A stretch of DNA of 64,000 bases from Alkalicoccus sp. (lineage in GTDB: Bacteria; Bacillota; Bacilli; Bacillales; Salisediminibacteriaceae). The notes under the pieces are model-generated. The model was given only the letters and a program-made list of their open reading frames with translations, ran no database searches and was not told where the DNA came from. Shown one piece after another: positions 8,819 through 18,457 of this stretch. The position numbers were made by a program, and so were the translations under genes. Location of the stretch: the NCBI GenBank assembly GCA_007692495.1, contig REBZ01000106.1, forward strand, positions 124,001 to 188,000, written 5' to 3'. The first letter of the stretch is position 1, and every line of letters starts with the position of its first letter.

Positions 8819-9211
8819 CTATAACGGTTTTCTGCCACCATAGCCATCCTGGAGGCCGTGATAAAATGAAATCTCTTCCTCACCTTCCCTCCAGCAGAGA
8901 TATACTTCCTGTCTGCCTTTAAAAGAAGGGAAATCCACAAGGGCAGGTTCTATACCCTTCAAAACCGCTCCGGTAGACTGAATATTATTTACGTGAAGCT
9001 GGGCCTGTATTTCCATAAATTCAAGCTCGCACTCCAAAGTGAACAGACTCTTTGTCTCAGTCTGGACATTTTGATGTCCTTCTTTAAGCTCCCGGTGCAG
9101 TTTCCACTTATCCTCAAATGACTCTTGTATTTGCTTCAGCTCCTGAATCTCTTCCTTTATAATCGGAAGCAGGCGGTTTGCCTGTTCAGCAGTAAAATAT
9201 TTTTTAGCCAT
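8819..9211 (-). CDS. DUF2203 family protein
   Basis: The 130-residue product belongs to the DUF2203 family of unknown function. It starts with KKYFTAEQANRLLPII, continues with a charged helical region that probably forms a helical hairpin, and ends with the family hallmark VDFPSFKGRQEVYLCWREGEEEI and a GL..GYGGRKPL close. The start follows a GGGGGG stretch by about eight bases. It has its own terminator. Nothing in the surroundings suggests a function. Confidence 0.85.
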   Translation of the reverse strand: MAKKYFTAEQANRLLPIIKEEIQELKQIQESFEDKWKLHRELKEGHQNVQTETKSLFTLECELEFMEIQAQLHVNNIQSTGAVLKGIEPALVDFPSFKGRQEVYLCWREGEEEISFYHGLQDGYGGRKPL

Positions 9212-9384
9212 ATCCAGTACCCCCCCCGGTACAATATCGTTTGTAATTGGCCAGTCATATCCTTATGACACAAAAATGAAAGGTTTGTCTATGTTTTGTA
9301 TATTCCCTTCTATTAAAACAATCAAACCGGATATGGATCGTTCCGTACAGTTCAACAGAACCTTTTTCTCACCAGCTGTTTTAA

Positions 9385-10128
9385 TTATATCAGTCTGAAA
9401 TTCCGGAAAGCTTCGGCTACACCATGATCTCCATTAGCTGCTGTAATAAAGTCCGCTTTTTCTTTAACCACGTCCTGGGCATTACCCATAGCAACACCGA
9501 CTCCTGCAGCCTGGATCATGCTTATATCGTTAAGACTGTCCCCGACAGCCATTACCTCGTTGAAAGAAAGGTTTTTAAATTCCAGCAGTGTTTCAATTGC
9601 TCCGGCTTTATGAACCCCTTCCGCGTTCACTTCAATGTTTAAGGGGCTAGAATTTGTAATTTCCAGACCTTCAAGCTGTTCCAGCTTTTTCAGCACCTCT
9701 TTTTTTATTTCCATACTGTCCATATCAAATCCAAATTTCAGCCATTCAAGATCTTTTAAATTATCCGGCATCTCCTGCTTCCATACTTTTCCGACAGAAG
9801 CAGCCCAGTGACGTGTGCCGTAAGTGTTACGTATCTCCCACATCGCTTCGACAAGCTCCGCCCTTAAAGAAGATCGTTCAATCAGCTCTGGTCCATTCAG
9901 ATGCCATATTTCACTGCCGTTGCCTGTAATAATATAATCTTTAAGACCAAGCTCGCCGGCAAACATATCAACAGCCTGAAGAGAACGTCCGGTCGCAATG
10001 ATGACTTCCACCCCATTTTCAACTGCTTGTTTAACAGCACTGCGGTTATCCGGGGAAATTGTATGGTCGTTCTGAAGCAGGGTTCCGTCCATATCGAGAA
10101 CGGCTAATTTAATGTCATAGTTGTTCAT
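9385..10128 (-). CDS. HAD-superfamily phosphatase, Cof type
   Basis: The 247-residue protein is a Cof-type haloacid dehalogenase-like hydrolase, which usually removes phosphate from sugar phosphates or flavin and PLP cofactors. Motif I is LDMDGTLLQND near residue 11, motif II is IATGRS, the cap follows (about residues 80-165), motif III is the lysine in VHKAGAI, and motif IV is GDSLNDISMIQAAG followed by GVAMGNA. All catalytic aspartates are present. It lies 16 bases after a small membrane protein gene and is probably cotranscribed with it. The substrate cannot be assigned. Confidence 0.9.
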   Translation of the reverse strand: MNNYDIKLAVLDMDGTLLQNDHTISPDNRSAVKQAVENGVEVIIATGRSLQAVDMFAGELGLKDYIITGNGSEIWHLNGPELIERSSLRAELVEAMWEIRNTYGTRHWAASVGKVWKQEMPDNLKDLEWLKFGFDMDSMEIKKEVLKKLEQLEGLEITNSSPLNIEVNAEGVHKAGAIETLLEFKNLSFNEVMAVGDSLNDISMIQAAGVGVAMGNAQDVVKEKADFITAANGDHGVAEAFRNFRLI

Positions 10129-10144
10129 TATTGCATCTCTCCAC

Positions 10145-10351
10145 TCAGCGGATAATAAAATAAACTACGGTCAGTATCACTGTGGGAACAAACGCCACGA
10201 CGTAAAGAAGAGAAAGATTCGTATAGTGTTTCTTTGCTTTTGCAGAATTATTGTAACCTTTATCCTGAGGATTTATACCAATCATAATAGTAGCCGCAAG
10301 ACCGGCAGCGCATACAGCTGCAGCAGCAATCAGCAAAGGCATCATATTCAT
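10145..10351 (-). CDS. Small two-segment membrane protein
   Basis: The 68-residue protein has two predicted membrane segments, an Ala-rich one at residues 3-26 and a Leu/Val-rich one at 46-66, joined by a basic loop (KGYNNSAKAKKH). The start has GGGGGTG seven bases upstream, which supports a real gene. It is directly upstream of the HAD phosphatase gene on the same strand. I do not recognise the family. Confidence 0.65.
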   Translation of the reverse strand: MNMMPLLIAAAAVCAAGLAATIMIGINPQDKGYNNSAKAKKHYTNLSLLYVVAFVPTVILTVVYFIIR

Positions 10352-10407
10352 TGTTTTACACCCCCGCTTTTTATATTATATAGGGGATTCACTCTGTGAT
10401 CAAAAAA

Positions 10408-13400
10408 CTAGTCCTGTTTCAGAGGAGAAGACGGCAGCATATCGAAGTCGTTCTTTTTCGAGCGTATAAAAGACAGCTGTTCTTCATCCATAAGCAGTTC
10501 ATATTTATCCTGCTCCCTTTTCAAGGACTGTATTACTTCCCGTCGCGTCGTTTCAGTAATTTCTTTTACAGCTTCATGCAGCACTTCCTGTGTTTCGAAT
10601 TCTTTTTTCTGCAGAACATCCGTCACCCGCTCCATCGCATCCTGAACGACTGCATCTTTCAGTTCTTTACTTTTATCCTGCTCAAAAAATTCTTTTTTAT
10701 TTTTCAGAAATGACTTGTAGCGTTCAATATTCTCAAGAAGGCTCACTGGTTCAAGCGGCGTTCTGATCCCCGTCTGAAAGGATGGTCTCGGAAAATGAAA
10801 TCCGCTGACTCTTTTTTGCAGATCCTGCTCGTACGTATCACACCAGCTTCTGAACAGCCGCTGAATCGCATGGTCGAGCCGGATCGATACCGCTTCCCAT
10901 TCCTGCCTTAAAAACTGTTCGCCTGTTGCAGACCAGTCCGTTAATGCCTGCTCCAGCTGCTGCTGAAGAGCTTTCCTGTTTTCTGCAGTAAGGACAGAAA
11001 CGTTCACCGAATTTTGATAATAATCATGAAGGACATAGCTCATACGTTTTCTTAAATAGAGGGAAAGCTGTTCCAATTCTCTAAGTGCGTCCCGTTCCAC
11101 GTACTGAAACGACTGGGCGGAAACTTCTTTGATTTCCTCTTCAATGATCTGTTTTTCTTCATTCAGAAGAGTTTTTCTTTCCGATGATTCCTGCGTCATA
11201 TAATTTTCAAAATGCTGAAGACGGTAGTAGAGTCTCTCAGCTTCCGACTGGATAAGCTGGAGACCAAGCTGTTTCAGCTCTGCAAGCACATTATCATAAA
11301 AGTGTGATGAAAATACAGCGAAGGAATCATCTCCGCTTTCAGGGTTTAACGCGAGTTTACTCGAAACGTGATACAATCTCGGATTTGTAAAACCGTTTTC
11401 CTTCAGCTGGGTGGAAACGTGCCGCCTTACCTGTTTCAGCTCCTGATCAGTTTCTGCCAGGTCACTAGCATTAATAACAAAATATAATTTATCGTTTGTA
11501 AAGCTTTCATTAACCGAGCTGACCTGCTGGAGAAAATACTGATCTGCTTTTGAAAAAGCATGGTTATAATATGTCAGATAAAAAATGGCATCAGAAGCTT
11601 CCAGCTGTTTAAAAGCTACATTCGTATGTCTTCCGTGGATCGAATTCACACCGGGAGTATCTACCAGAATTATTCCTTCGCGGGTCAGCCCGCAGTCGTA
11701 ATACATTGTTACTTCATCAACGAGACAGGCTGTTTCTTCATCCGCAATGTAGGGGGCAAGCCTCTCAATTTCCGTCCTTTCCGAGGTTCCTACCGCCTGC
11801 TGCTTTTCGCGGAGGCTTTTCTGAAGAATTTTCAAATAATCCACGCTCGACTTCTGCTGCTTTGTCAGTCTCGTCAAGTCCCGGTAATTCCATTTCGGAA
11901 GAGAGTCAATATCCAGATCCTGCCTTAACGACCTTCCAACAGAACGAATTTCTTCTGAAAGGCGGGTCCGGTCCTTGAAGTGAACGACCGCCTCCATATG
12001 CCCGTACTCCTCGTCCGGACGCCGGACGGTATTGACAGTAGCAGTCGTAGGGTGTGGAGAAACAGGCATGATATCCTCCCCGAGCAGTGCATTCGCAAAA
12101 CTTGATTTACCTGCACTGAAAGCCCCAAAAAGCGAAATCGTAAAGGATGATTTATTATAACTTTCAATCGTCTGCTGAAGTGATTCTCCCTCTTCCCGAA
12201 ATAAAGAGTGGTCTGTAAAATCCTCTTTCCATGAAGAAAGCTGCTGAATCCACGGGGCGACTGCCTCCTCCTGAAGGATGACTTTACTTTCCGGTGCAGT
12301 TTCTTCTTCGTCCAAACTTTCATCAGACGCTTCTGCAAGGTCAATACTCTGCCAGAAAAACTCTTCTTCTGATTCCCCGGCGCTCTGAATATCACTTAAT
12401 AGATCTTCCAGAGGCTTTACCGAGCCGGCTCTCGGTTTGTATCTTTCTGCTTCTTTCAAGAGAAGATCTGCTTTATTTTGAATAGAAAGAAGCTCCTCGT
12501 GGTACGCTTCCAGCTCCTGAAGCTGTTTCTTTTTTTCGGTAAGCCCGCTGATCTCTGCTTCCTTCCGCGGTTTGATTCCCTTAATGTACAAATAAAGCAG
12601 TTCTCCGCCTTTTCTTTTTACGTCTCTTACAATCTGGTCATTCATCTGCCTTGTCAGCGTATAAATATATTCTCTGTTCGTTGATTTGGAAGTAACCCAG
12701 CTGTCAATCCATTCCTCGGTGATCTGCATATCCAGCTCCTGCATCGCCTGCAGAAAATCTTCCTTGTTTGCCAGCTCCTGAACCGGTACACGGCGGAAAT
12801 AATCTTCTACATAATAAATCAGCTGGGATTTCAGATTGTCGTTTACCTCCACTGTCAGCTGACGAAGCCTTTTCTGCTGTTCCTCTTTAGTTTTTCTTCC
12901 GGAAAAAAGCACCCCGACTTTAAACTGTTTCTGTTTGGAATGAACAAATCGTTCCACTAGCTCCGTAGTTGTCGACGGGAACAAATGCACGTTATCATAC
13001 AGACGCTTCATTTCCTGCTCATAAGCTTCCTCCAGAAGTTCCTCATACTTTTCTGCCTGCTCCAGTTTTTCATTAACAGAGGACACTTCCTCGACTTCTG
13101 AGGAGGCAAAACCGGCATCTTCTGCACGCTGCAGCACTTCCTGTCTTTTTTCTTCCACATCCGACCGCAGCCGTTCTGTAAGAGCTTCATAAAATCCTTT
13201 TTTCAGCGCCTGCTGAGCTGGATCGGTAAAAGCCGGGCTTTCCTGAAGAATCGCCTTGATTTTATTTTTAAAGGCGGCAAATTCATTCAGCGAGTGCTCC
13301 GGCTCTTTCATAGTTGTAAAGAAAAACTGAACGTAGCGGATATGCCATTCTTCAAATACTTCATCTATACGGCTGCGGAAGTCTTCAACGGACATTTCTT

Positions 13401-13974
13401 TTTCGTCATGCTTGTCCACCTGATTGATGACGATAAAAATAGGTTTGCCTGATTCGGAAAGCTGTTTTAAAAAGTGAAGATTCGTTTCCGACTGCACATG
13501 GTTGTAATCCATGACATAAACAATCGCATCCGTCGAATACAGCTGTTCAGCGGTTACTTTCGCATGGGTGGGATCAGTCGAATCCACTCCGGGCGTATCT
13601 GCGATAACTCCATTGGCAGAGAGAAAAGAAATTGGTGCTGAAATGTGAATTTCACGGATCTCTCCTTCTTTTCCCCACTCTTTTATTTCACGCCACGGAA
13701 GTTCTCCGGTATAGGAATGGAGAATGCGGCTCTCCGGACCGAGAACTTTGAGACCAAACTCCCCTTTCGTTATTTTTATCACGTTGGCACTCGTCGGTAT
13801 CGGACTCGTCGGAAGCACCTCAGCTCCTACGAGTGCGTTTAACAGCGTTGATTTCCCTGCGGAAAAATGTCCGCAGAAAGCGATCTCAAAAACGCCGCTT
13901 GATCTTTTTTCTTCTATTTTTCTCAGGCGTTCTTCCTCCTGAGGGGTCAAATGCAGAGTTTCCAGTTCTATCAT
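10408..13974 (-). CDS. dynA: Double dynamin-like GTPase
   Basis: This 1188-residue protein matches bacterial DynA (YpbR of B. subtilis), a head-to-tail fusion of two dynamin-like GTPases. The first P-loop is GHFSAGKST at residues 35-43 with DTPGVDSTD as G3 and NQVDKHDE as G4. The second P-loop is GAFSAGKSS near residue 618 with DTPGVNSIHG and NASDLAETD. Each GTPase is followed by a long charged helical stalk with strong coiled-coil character. DynA binds and tethers membranes at the cytoplasmic face and helps the cell resist membrane damage from phage and antibiotics (family knowledge). The start has GGAGGAGG upstream. Both GTPase halves look complete. Confidence 0.93.
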   Translation of the reverse strand: MIELETLHLTPQEEERLRKIEEKRSSGVFEIAFCGHFSAGKSTLLNALVGAEVLPTSPIPTSANVIKITKGEFGLKVLGPESRILHSYTGELPWREIKEWGKEGEIREIHISAPISFLSANGVIADTPGVDSTDPTHAKVTAEQLYSTDAIVYVMDYNHVQSETNLHFLKQLSESGKPIFIVINQVDKHDEKEMSVEDFRSRIDEVFEEWHIRYVQFFFTTMKEPEHSLNEFAAFKNKIKAILQESPAFTDPAQQALKKGFYEALTERLRSDVEEKRQEVLQRAEDAGFASSEVEEVSSVNEKLEQAEKYEELLEEAYEQEMKRLYDNVHLFPSTTTELVERFVHSKQKQFKVGVLFSGRKTKEEQQKRLRQLTVEVNDNLKSQLIYYVEDYFRRVPVQELANKEDFLQAMQELDMQITEEWIDSWVTSKSTNREYIYTLTRQMNDQIVRDVKRKGGELLYLYIKGIKPRKEAEISGLTEKKKQLQELEAYHEELLSIQNKADLLLKEAERYKPRAGSVKPLEDLLSDIQSAGESEEEFFWQSIDLAEASDESLDEEETAPESKVILQEEAVAPWIQQLSSWKEDFTDHSLFREEGESLQQTIESYNKSSFTISLFGAFSAGKSSFANALLGEDIMPVSPHPTTATVNTVRRPDEEYGHMEAVVHFKDRTRLSEEIRSVGRSLRQDLDIDSLPKWNYRDLTRLTKQQKSSVDYLKILQKSLREKQQAVGTSERTEIERLAPYIADEETACLVDEVTMYYDCGLTREGIILVDTPGVNSIHGRHTNVAFKQLEASDAIFYLTYYNHAFSKADQYFLQQVSSVNESFTNDKLYFVINASDLAETDQELKQVRRHVSTQLKENGFTNPRLYHVSSKLALNPESGDDSFAVFSSHFYDNVLAELKQLGLQLIQSEAERLYYRLQHFENYMTQESSERKTLLNEEKQIIEEEIKEVSAQSFQYVERDALRELEQLSLYLRKRMSYVLHDYYQNSVNVSVLTAENRKALQQQLEQALTDWSATGEQFLRQEWEAVSIRLDHAIQRLFRSWCDTYEQDLQKRVSGFHFPRPSFQTGIRTPLEPVSLLENIERYKSFLKNKKEFFEQDKSKELKDAVVQDAMERVTDVLQKKEFETQEVLHEAVKEITETTRREVIQSLKREQDKYELLMDEEQLSFIRSKKNDFDMLPSSPLKQD

Positions 13975-14188
13975 GCGTATACCTCCTCCTTTTCTCTCTA
14001 ACTATATCGAAAATGATGGAAAATTGAAATAAGCTGCTGCACAGCTTATAAAAGGCACTGCCTTTATTTAAGCACTTTTCATAAGATATACTGGGAGAAG
14101 TACTATATTTTTCCCGATGTCTGCTTTAAGCTGCCGGAATTAATCCGGCAAAAAATTTTATCTTATATAACTTCATCCGGAGGTGAAA

Positions 14189-14515
14189 ATGATGGTGGAC
14201 CGGATCGTGCTCGGCTGTTTCAGCGGACTGCTGCTGTTTTATTTGTTTTTTTCGGCCGCCGATTATTCCAGGGAGCCTTATTTTGCAGCTGTTTTATTTA
14301 TTTTTGCGTTTTCTTTCATCGGTTTTTTCGTCTTTTATCCGGTCATTACTTCGTTCTGGTTTTTTACAGGAGCAGGCATTAACGCCGTGCTGATTGTCTT
14401 ACTGCCGCTTGAGTACGGAAGATACCTTCCTGCCATACTGCTTTTAATGCTGACCGCAGCCGCAGCCGCTGCCTTTATGCTCCTGCATCCGTCACAGAAG
14501 AAAGACCGCCGTTAA
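14189..14515 (+). CDS. Small polytopic membrane protein, unknown
   Basis: The product of about 108 residues is almost entirely hydrophobic. It has roughly four membrane segments and a short basic tail (HPSQKKDRR). GGAGG lies five bases before the ATG at 14189 and eight before the ATG at 14192; either may be used, and the GTG at 14183 is too close. Its last 24 bases overlap the end of the convergent membrane-protein gene on the other strand. I do not recognise the family. Confidence 0.6.
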   Translation: MMVDRIVLGCFSGLLLFYLFFSAADYSREPYFAAVLFIFAFSFIGFFVFYPVITSFWFFTGAGINAVLIVLLPLEYGRYLPAILLLMLTAAAAAAFMLLHPSQKKDRR

Positions 14516-15844
14516 CGTTCCGATTAATCCGTACATTATGGCGAAAGGCATATTCCTCCACGTAATACGGTACGGGTTTTGCAGAGTATTTGCTGCAGTA
14601 AGGGTCACCGTTACACCATATGTCCCCACCGTAGCTGTGGCCAGGGCTCCCGTAACGAGAACAATCGCAAAACTGAGGGGATTGGCTGCAGCAAAAAGCG
14701 GCGTCACAGCTTCCACAAGGACCGCAATTACAGCTATCGGATGAATGCCTGTCATACTTAAGAGAAGATAAGCCCCCTGAATCATAAACAGAGCAATCCA
14801 CGGAGTATCTTCTACTGCCAGAAACGGGGCCTGAATAATCTCCAACAGAGGGGTTTCATTCAACACAGAAGAAAAGAAAGCGAGAGAAACAAACAATAAA
14901 ATGAAATTCTGCATATGGGAGGCGCGTGTTTTCCAGAGCGGAACGCTCAGTTTAAAAAAACTTCTCGCACGGCGGATAACCAGTGCCCACAGAAAAGCAA
15001 ACGGAAATATGACGAGAGTTACCGTTAAAATAAAATTCAGCTGAAAAAAGTTTCCGATCGCAACAATACATATTAGAAACACCGTAAGAGCAGCTGCCAG
15101 CTGCAGCAAATCGGGCAGAAGCCTTTTTGGAGCGGACCCTGATGCATCTGAAATATAGGAAGTATTCCGCCAGCGGTTCCTGCCGACTATTCCATCAAGG
15201 GATAAAGTAAGGAAGGAGACGAGCATCAGCCACGGAAGCATTGTAAAATAACTGACTCCTGTGGCGTCCACACTGATGGCAACAAGAATTTCCATCGGAC
15301 TCCAGCAGAGTGCCGCGGCAAACCCGCGGAGTGTCGTTCTGGCAATAAAACTCTGCTGCACTTTAGTTTCCAATGCTTTGAGGTTCTCCCTTAATACACC
15401 CTGGCTCAGACTGAGAGCGGAAAGGTTTATAAATGCCGTAAGAATATAGGAAACAGCCAGTGCCCTCGGATAAAGCTGACCGAGACTTGATACGTCGGAA
15501 GCAAGCATCGTATTGATCCGCCGGTCATATCTGCCGGCTCTGACCGCACCGGACATCCAGGGGAGCATAAAGAGAAGCGATAACAGAGCCAGATTATCAT
15601 TAACATACAGTATGCTTTCCCACACCGGAAGGTTATATCTCCAGATCAGAATGATTCCTGTACCGCTGAACACAGCTGAAAGTATCCGGAAGAGACCGGA
15701 GGCATAACGGACGGAGACGAAAAACAGCAGCAGAACCAGGGCGGCGAGAAGTTCGCGGACTCCGGGAATATAGAAAAAAAGAGTGGATATGTATAAAACG
15801 ACTACTACAGAAAACAGGAGGTAGTGGCTGTCCCGCTGGATCAT
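14492..15844 (-). CDS. Polytopic membrane protein, transporter-like (paralogue of 16719-18086)
   Basis: The 450-residue protein has about 11-12 membrane segments and no soluble domain. Its two best-marked regions are ALCWSPMEILVAIS in the middle and SMTGIHPIAVIAVLVEA near the end. The neighbouring 16719-18086 product has MLWSPYFVNVGLIT and ALIGFHPIVIIIGIG at matching positions, so the two are diverged paralogues. The repeated halves and the Gly-x-His-Pro motif recall ion-transporter superfamily carriers, but I cannot name a family or substrate. The start codon overlaps the stop of the upstream SDR gene (ATGA), so the two are translationally coupled. Confidence 0.7.
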   Translation of the reverse strand: MIQRDSHYLLFSVVVVLYISTLFFYIPGVRELLAALVLLLFFVSVRYASGLFRILSAVFSGTGIILIWRYNLPVWESILYVNDNLALLSLLFMLPWMSGAVRAGRYDRRINTMLASDVSSLGQLYPRALAVSYILTAFINLSALSLSQGVLRENLKALETKVQQSFIARTTLRGFAAALCWSPMEILVAISVDATGVSYFTMLPWLMLVSFLTLSLDGIVGRNRWRNTSYISDASGSAPKRLLPDLLQLAAALTVFLICIVAIGNFFQLNFILTVTLVIFPFAFLWALVIRRARSFFKLSVPLWKTRASHMQNFILLFVSLAFFSSVLNETPLLEIIQAPFLAVEDTPWIALFMIQGAYLLLSMTGIHPIAVIAVLVEAVTPLFAAANPLSFAIVLVTGALATATVGTYGVTVTLTAANTLQNPYRITWRNMPFAIMYGLIGTLTAVFLL

Positions 15845-16665
15845 CCGGACTTACCTCGTGTTTTTTTCACAACAATCTTTTCCATAATCCGCATCGGCAG
15901 CCATTTGTCGAGCAGGGCATATATTCCCGCTCCGGCCCCGACACGATAAAGGAAGGCCGGCTTTTTCATTTCGGAAATCCTGACGATCGTTTTTATGACC
16001 GCTTTTGGATCCGCTGCTTTTACAGAAGTATGTTCAACTTTTTCTTTCAGGTACTTTTCCAGTTCTTCATAATCCTCTCCATCGTAATACGAAGCAGTAT
16101 CCCTGCTTTTATCCCATATAGCTGTTTTAAACGAAGCAATTTCAAGCAGGGTGACATGAATGGCCAGCGGAAGCAGTTCAAAACGGAGAGACTGGCTCAT
16201 ACCGCGTAGAGCAAATTTAGAGGCGGCGTAAGCTCCCACCCCCGGGAGACCGATCCGCCCGCTCACGCTTCCCATTTGAATAATCTTTGCATCGCTGCTT
16301 TTTTTCAGCAGTGGAAGTGCAAGCCTCGTCACAGACGCAGTCCCGGTCACATTTACATTGAACTGATGTTCCCAGTCACTGTCAGCCAGCGCTTCCTGCA
16401 CCCCGCCCTGACACATGCCGGCATTGTTGATCAGTACATCTATTCTCGAATATTCTTCTGCTATTTTCTTCATCACAGCGTGCCTGTCTTCTTTCACTGT
16501 TACATCCATACGATAAACAGCCGCTGCCCCTTCCCGGTAAAGGCTGTTCATGTCCTCCTCTTTCCGCACACACGCAATAACGATGCTGTCTTCTTTGAAT
16601 TGATGAACTATCTTACGGCCGAAGCCCCCGGCTGCACCAGTTACTACTATAATACGATCTTTCAT
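15841..16665 (-). CDS. Short-chain dehydrogenase/reductase
   Basis: This classical SDR of 274 residues uses NAD(P)(H) to interconvert alcohols and ketones. The cofactor loop is TGAAGGFGRKI near residue 8, followed by NNAG, the catalytic serine in QMGSVSGRIG, and YAASK with catalytic Tyr and Lys. The first strand ends with charged residues that do not clearly fix NAD or NADP preference. I place the start at the ATG at 16665, which has AAAGGAGG upstream; the track start is 23 codons too long and would run into the divergent gene. It is coupled to the membrane-protein gene downstream, which suggests a shared pathway, perhaps for a lipid or other hydrophobic substrate (inference). Confidence 0.9.
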   Translation of the reverse strand: MKDRIIVVTGAAGGFGRKIVHQFKEDSIVIACVRKEEDMNSLYREGAAAVYRMDVTVKEDRHAVMKKIAEEYSRIDVLINNAGMCQGGVQEALADSDWEHQFNVNVTGTASVTRLALPLLKKSSDAKIIQMGSVSGRIGLPGVGAYAASKFALRGMSQSLRFELLPLAIHVTLLEIASFKTAIWDKSRDTASYYDGEDYEELEKYLKEKVEHTSVKAADPKAVIKTIVRISEMKKPAFLYRVGAGAGIYALLDKWLPMRIMEKIVVKKTRGKSG

Positions 16666-16718
16666 ACCGTGCCTCCTTTCATGTATGATACGATAAAGCT
16701 GACTGGACAGAGAAGGGA

Positions 16719-18086
16719 GTGAGGATCCTGGCAAAACCGTTTCAGATTCTTGGATACACCGCCTATATAACAGCTTTTATCTTTCTTTTGGATACCGCTG
16801 TAAGAGCAGATATGTCCCTTGTATACGGTCTGCTTTCCCTTCTGCTGCTGATTGCGGCTTTTCTGCTTATTTCGATACCTAATAAGCTTATTATACTGCT
16901 CCTGACAGGCAGTGCCTCCCTCATCTTCATTCAGGAAGGTACCGGCCTGCGGGAAGCAGCTTCTGCCTTTGGTACGAATGCTAATATACTGGCTCTTTTT
17001 CTCCTTATTCCCCTTGCAGGTACATATATGAGCTACACAGGATATTTAACGAGTCTCAAACAGTTTATTGTTAAGCGGAGCACTGTTTCCGGAAGCCATC
17101 CCTATCGTCTCAGCTTCCTGCTGACGCTGAGCATCGGTTTTATACTTAATTACGGTTCACTCGCCATTATACGGCAGATTGCTGATGAAAGCTTCCGGTC
17201 CTTCCGTGAAAAACAGCTCACGCTGCATATGATGAGAGCTTTTGCCTGCTGTATGCTCTGGTCCCCGTATTTTGTCAACGTCGGACTCATTACAGCACTG
17301 TTTGATGTTTCCTGGTTTTCTATCGGAGTCTTCGGAATGATGATGGCATTGATTTACGCGTTGACTGCAGCTTTTTGGCTCCGATTCACCAGTTTCAGCC
17401 AGGAACGAATCGTGGAAAACAAACCGGAGCCCACGGAAAGGCCGGCATCGATTCTGCCGCTGCTCCGCTTCGGAGGGATTTTTACGGGATTATCCTTTCT
17501 TTTATACTATATGTTCGATGTCTCGATGATAGTCATTGTCTGTACAACAGCTGTGCTTCTTCCCGCAATATACGCCCTCCTGAAAAAAGAAGCCAACGGC
17601 TATTATGCAGAACTTATTAAAGATTCATCCCACGCTTTTTTCCGGCTGAGAAACGAACTTTCCATCTTTATAGCTTCCGGCTTTTTCGGAACCGCTGTCT
17701 CCTCCACTGATGCGGGTACAGTAATTTCCAGCCAGCTCGCTGCATGGACTTCCGGATCGGTCCTGCTGTTTACAGTAATCATCATAGTTGTTACTACTAT
17801 GTTTGCGCTTATCGGCTTTCATCCAATAGTCATCATTATCGGTATAGGCAGTTCCCTGAACCTGGAAGCTCTGCAGATCAGTCCCGAGTATGCTTCGCTT
17901 CTCCTGCTTGCTGCATGGACTACTGCTACACAGGTTTCTCCTTTTGCCGGACAAATTCTCATGTCTTCCAGGCTGATGAAGGTTACACCTCTGGAAATAT
18001 CCAGAAAGAATATGGGGTTCACTGCCTTTGCAGGAACACTGCTCGTCCTGTTTCTTTACAGCCTTCATCTTACAGGGATGCTGTAA
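16719..18086 (+). CDS. Polytopic membrane protein, transporter-like (paralogue of 14492-15844)
   Basis: The product of about 455 residues has roughly 11-12 membrane segments and resembles the 14492-15844 protein over its length (LWSP and G-x-HPI landmarks in the same order). It is transcribed divergently from the SDR gene with only about 53 bases between them. The start is uncertain: the GTG at 16719 overlaps the AGAAGGGAG site, and a CTG at 16728 would sit eight bases after it. A bidirectional terminator follows the stop. Substrate and direction of transport are unknown. Confidence 0.7.
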   Translation: MRILAKPFQILGYTAYITAFIFLLDTAVRADMSLVYGLLSLLLLIAAFLLISIPNKLIILLLTGSASLIFIQEGTGLREAASAFGTNANILALFLLIPLAGTYMSYTGYLTSLKQFIVKRSTVSGSHPYRLSFLLTLSIGFILNYGSLAIIRQIADESFRSFREKQLTLHMMRAFACCMLWSPYFVNVGLITALFDVSWFSIGVFGMMMALIYALTAAFWLRFTSFSQERIVENKPEPTERPASILPLLRFGGIFTGLSFLLYYMFDVSMIVIVCTTAVLLPAIYALLKKEANGYYAELIKDSSHAFFRLRNELSIFIASGFFGTAVSSTDAGTVISSQLAAWTSGSVLLFTVIIIVVTTMFALIGFHPIVIIIGIGSSLNLEALQISPEYASLLLLAAWTTATQVSPFAGQILMSSRLMKVTPLEISRKNMGFTAFAGTLLVLFLYSLHLTGML

Positions 18087-18130
18087 ATACCGTTCTGGTT
18101 CACACTTATTTGTTCTTTCCCTTAAAATCA

Positions 18131-18169
18131 AAAAAGACCAGCCCCGGTTATATTTCGGCTGGTCTTTTT
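18131..18169. terminator. Bidirectional terminator between convergent genes
   Basis: AAAAGACCAGCC and GGCTGGTCTTTT form a perfect stem around a short loop, with A and T runs on both sides. It separates the plus-strand membrane protein gene from the minus-strand KOW-type gene. Confidence 0.88.
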
Positions 18170-18170
18170 A

Positions 18171-18377
18171 TTATGCTTTTTCTACAAGCTCATATTCCGT
18201 ATGTCGGAGTACGGTTCTCGGTTTTGCTCCATCCTCATCCCGGTTTTCCATTTCCACAGATATGGAATTTGTATATGGTGAAATCACTTTTGCAAGTTCC
18301 CCTTTATAGTCACCGGCTGTAACGAGCACCTGATCACCGGACTGGACCAGTTCTTCTTCCTGTTCTTCTTCGGCCAT
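18171..18377 (-). CDS. DUF2187/KOW-like small protein (YkvS type)
   Basis: The 68-residue protein begins with an acidic stretch (MAEEEQEEE) and then carries a single small beta-barrel of the DUF2187/KOW type: GDQVLVTAGDYKGELAKVI followed by ISVEM and RTVLRHTEYELV. Such barrels often bind RNA or ribosomal components, but the role of this family is unknown. I chose the ATG at 18377 because GGGAG lies nine bases upstream; the longer track start adds a basic peptide without its own site. Confidence 0.7.
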   Translation of the reverse strand: MAEEEQEEELVQSGDQVLVTAGDYKGELAKVISPYTNSISVEMENRDEDGAKPRTVLRHTEYELVEKA

Positions 18378-18457
18378 CTTTCTTCTCTCCCTTCCAACTG
18401 TACGTTCTTTCAAGGTGATAATACACGCTTCTATTTACAAGGTCAACTAAAGTTATA

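Noticed and set aside
17744-18322. 192-codon plus-strand frame over the end of the second membrane protein
   Set aside because: It lies in another frame of a well supported membrane protein, crosses the bidirectional terminator, and is not protein-like.
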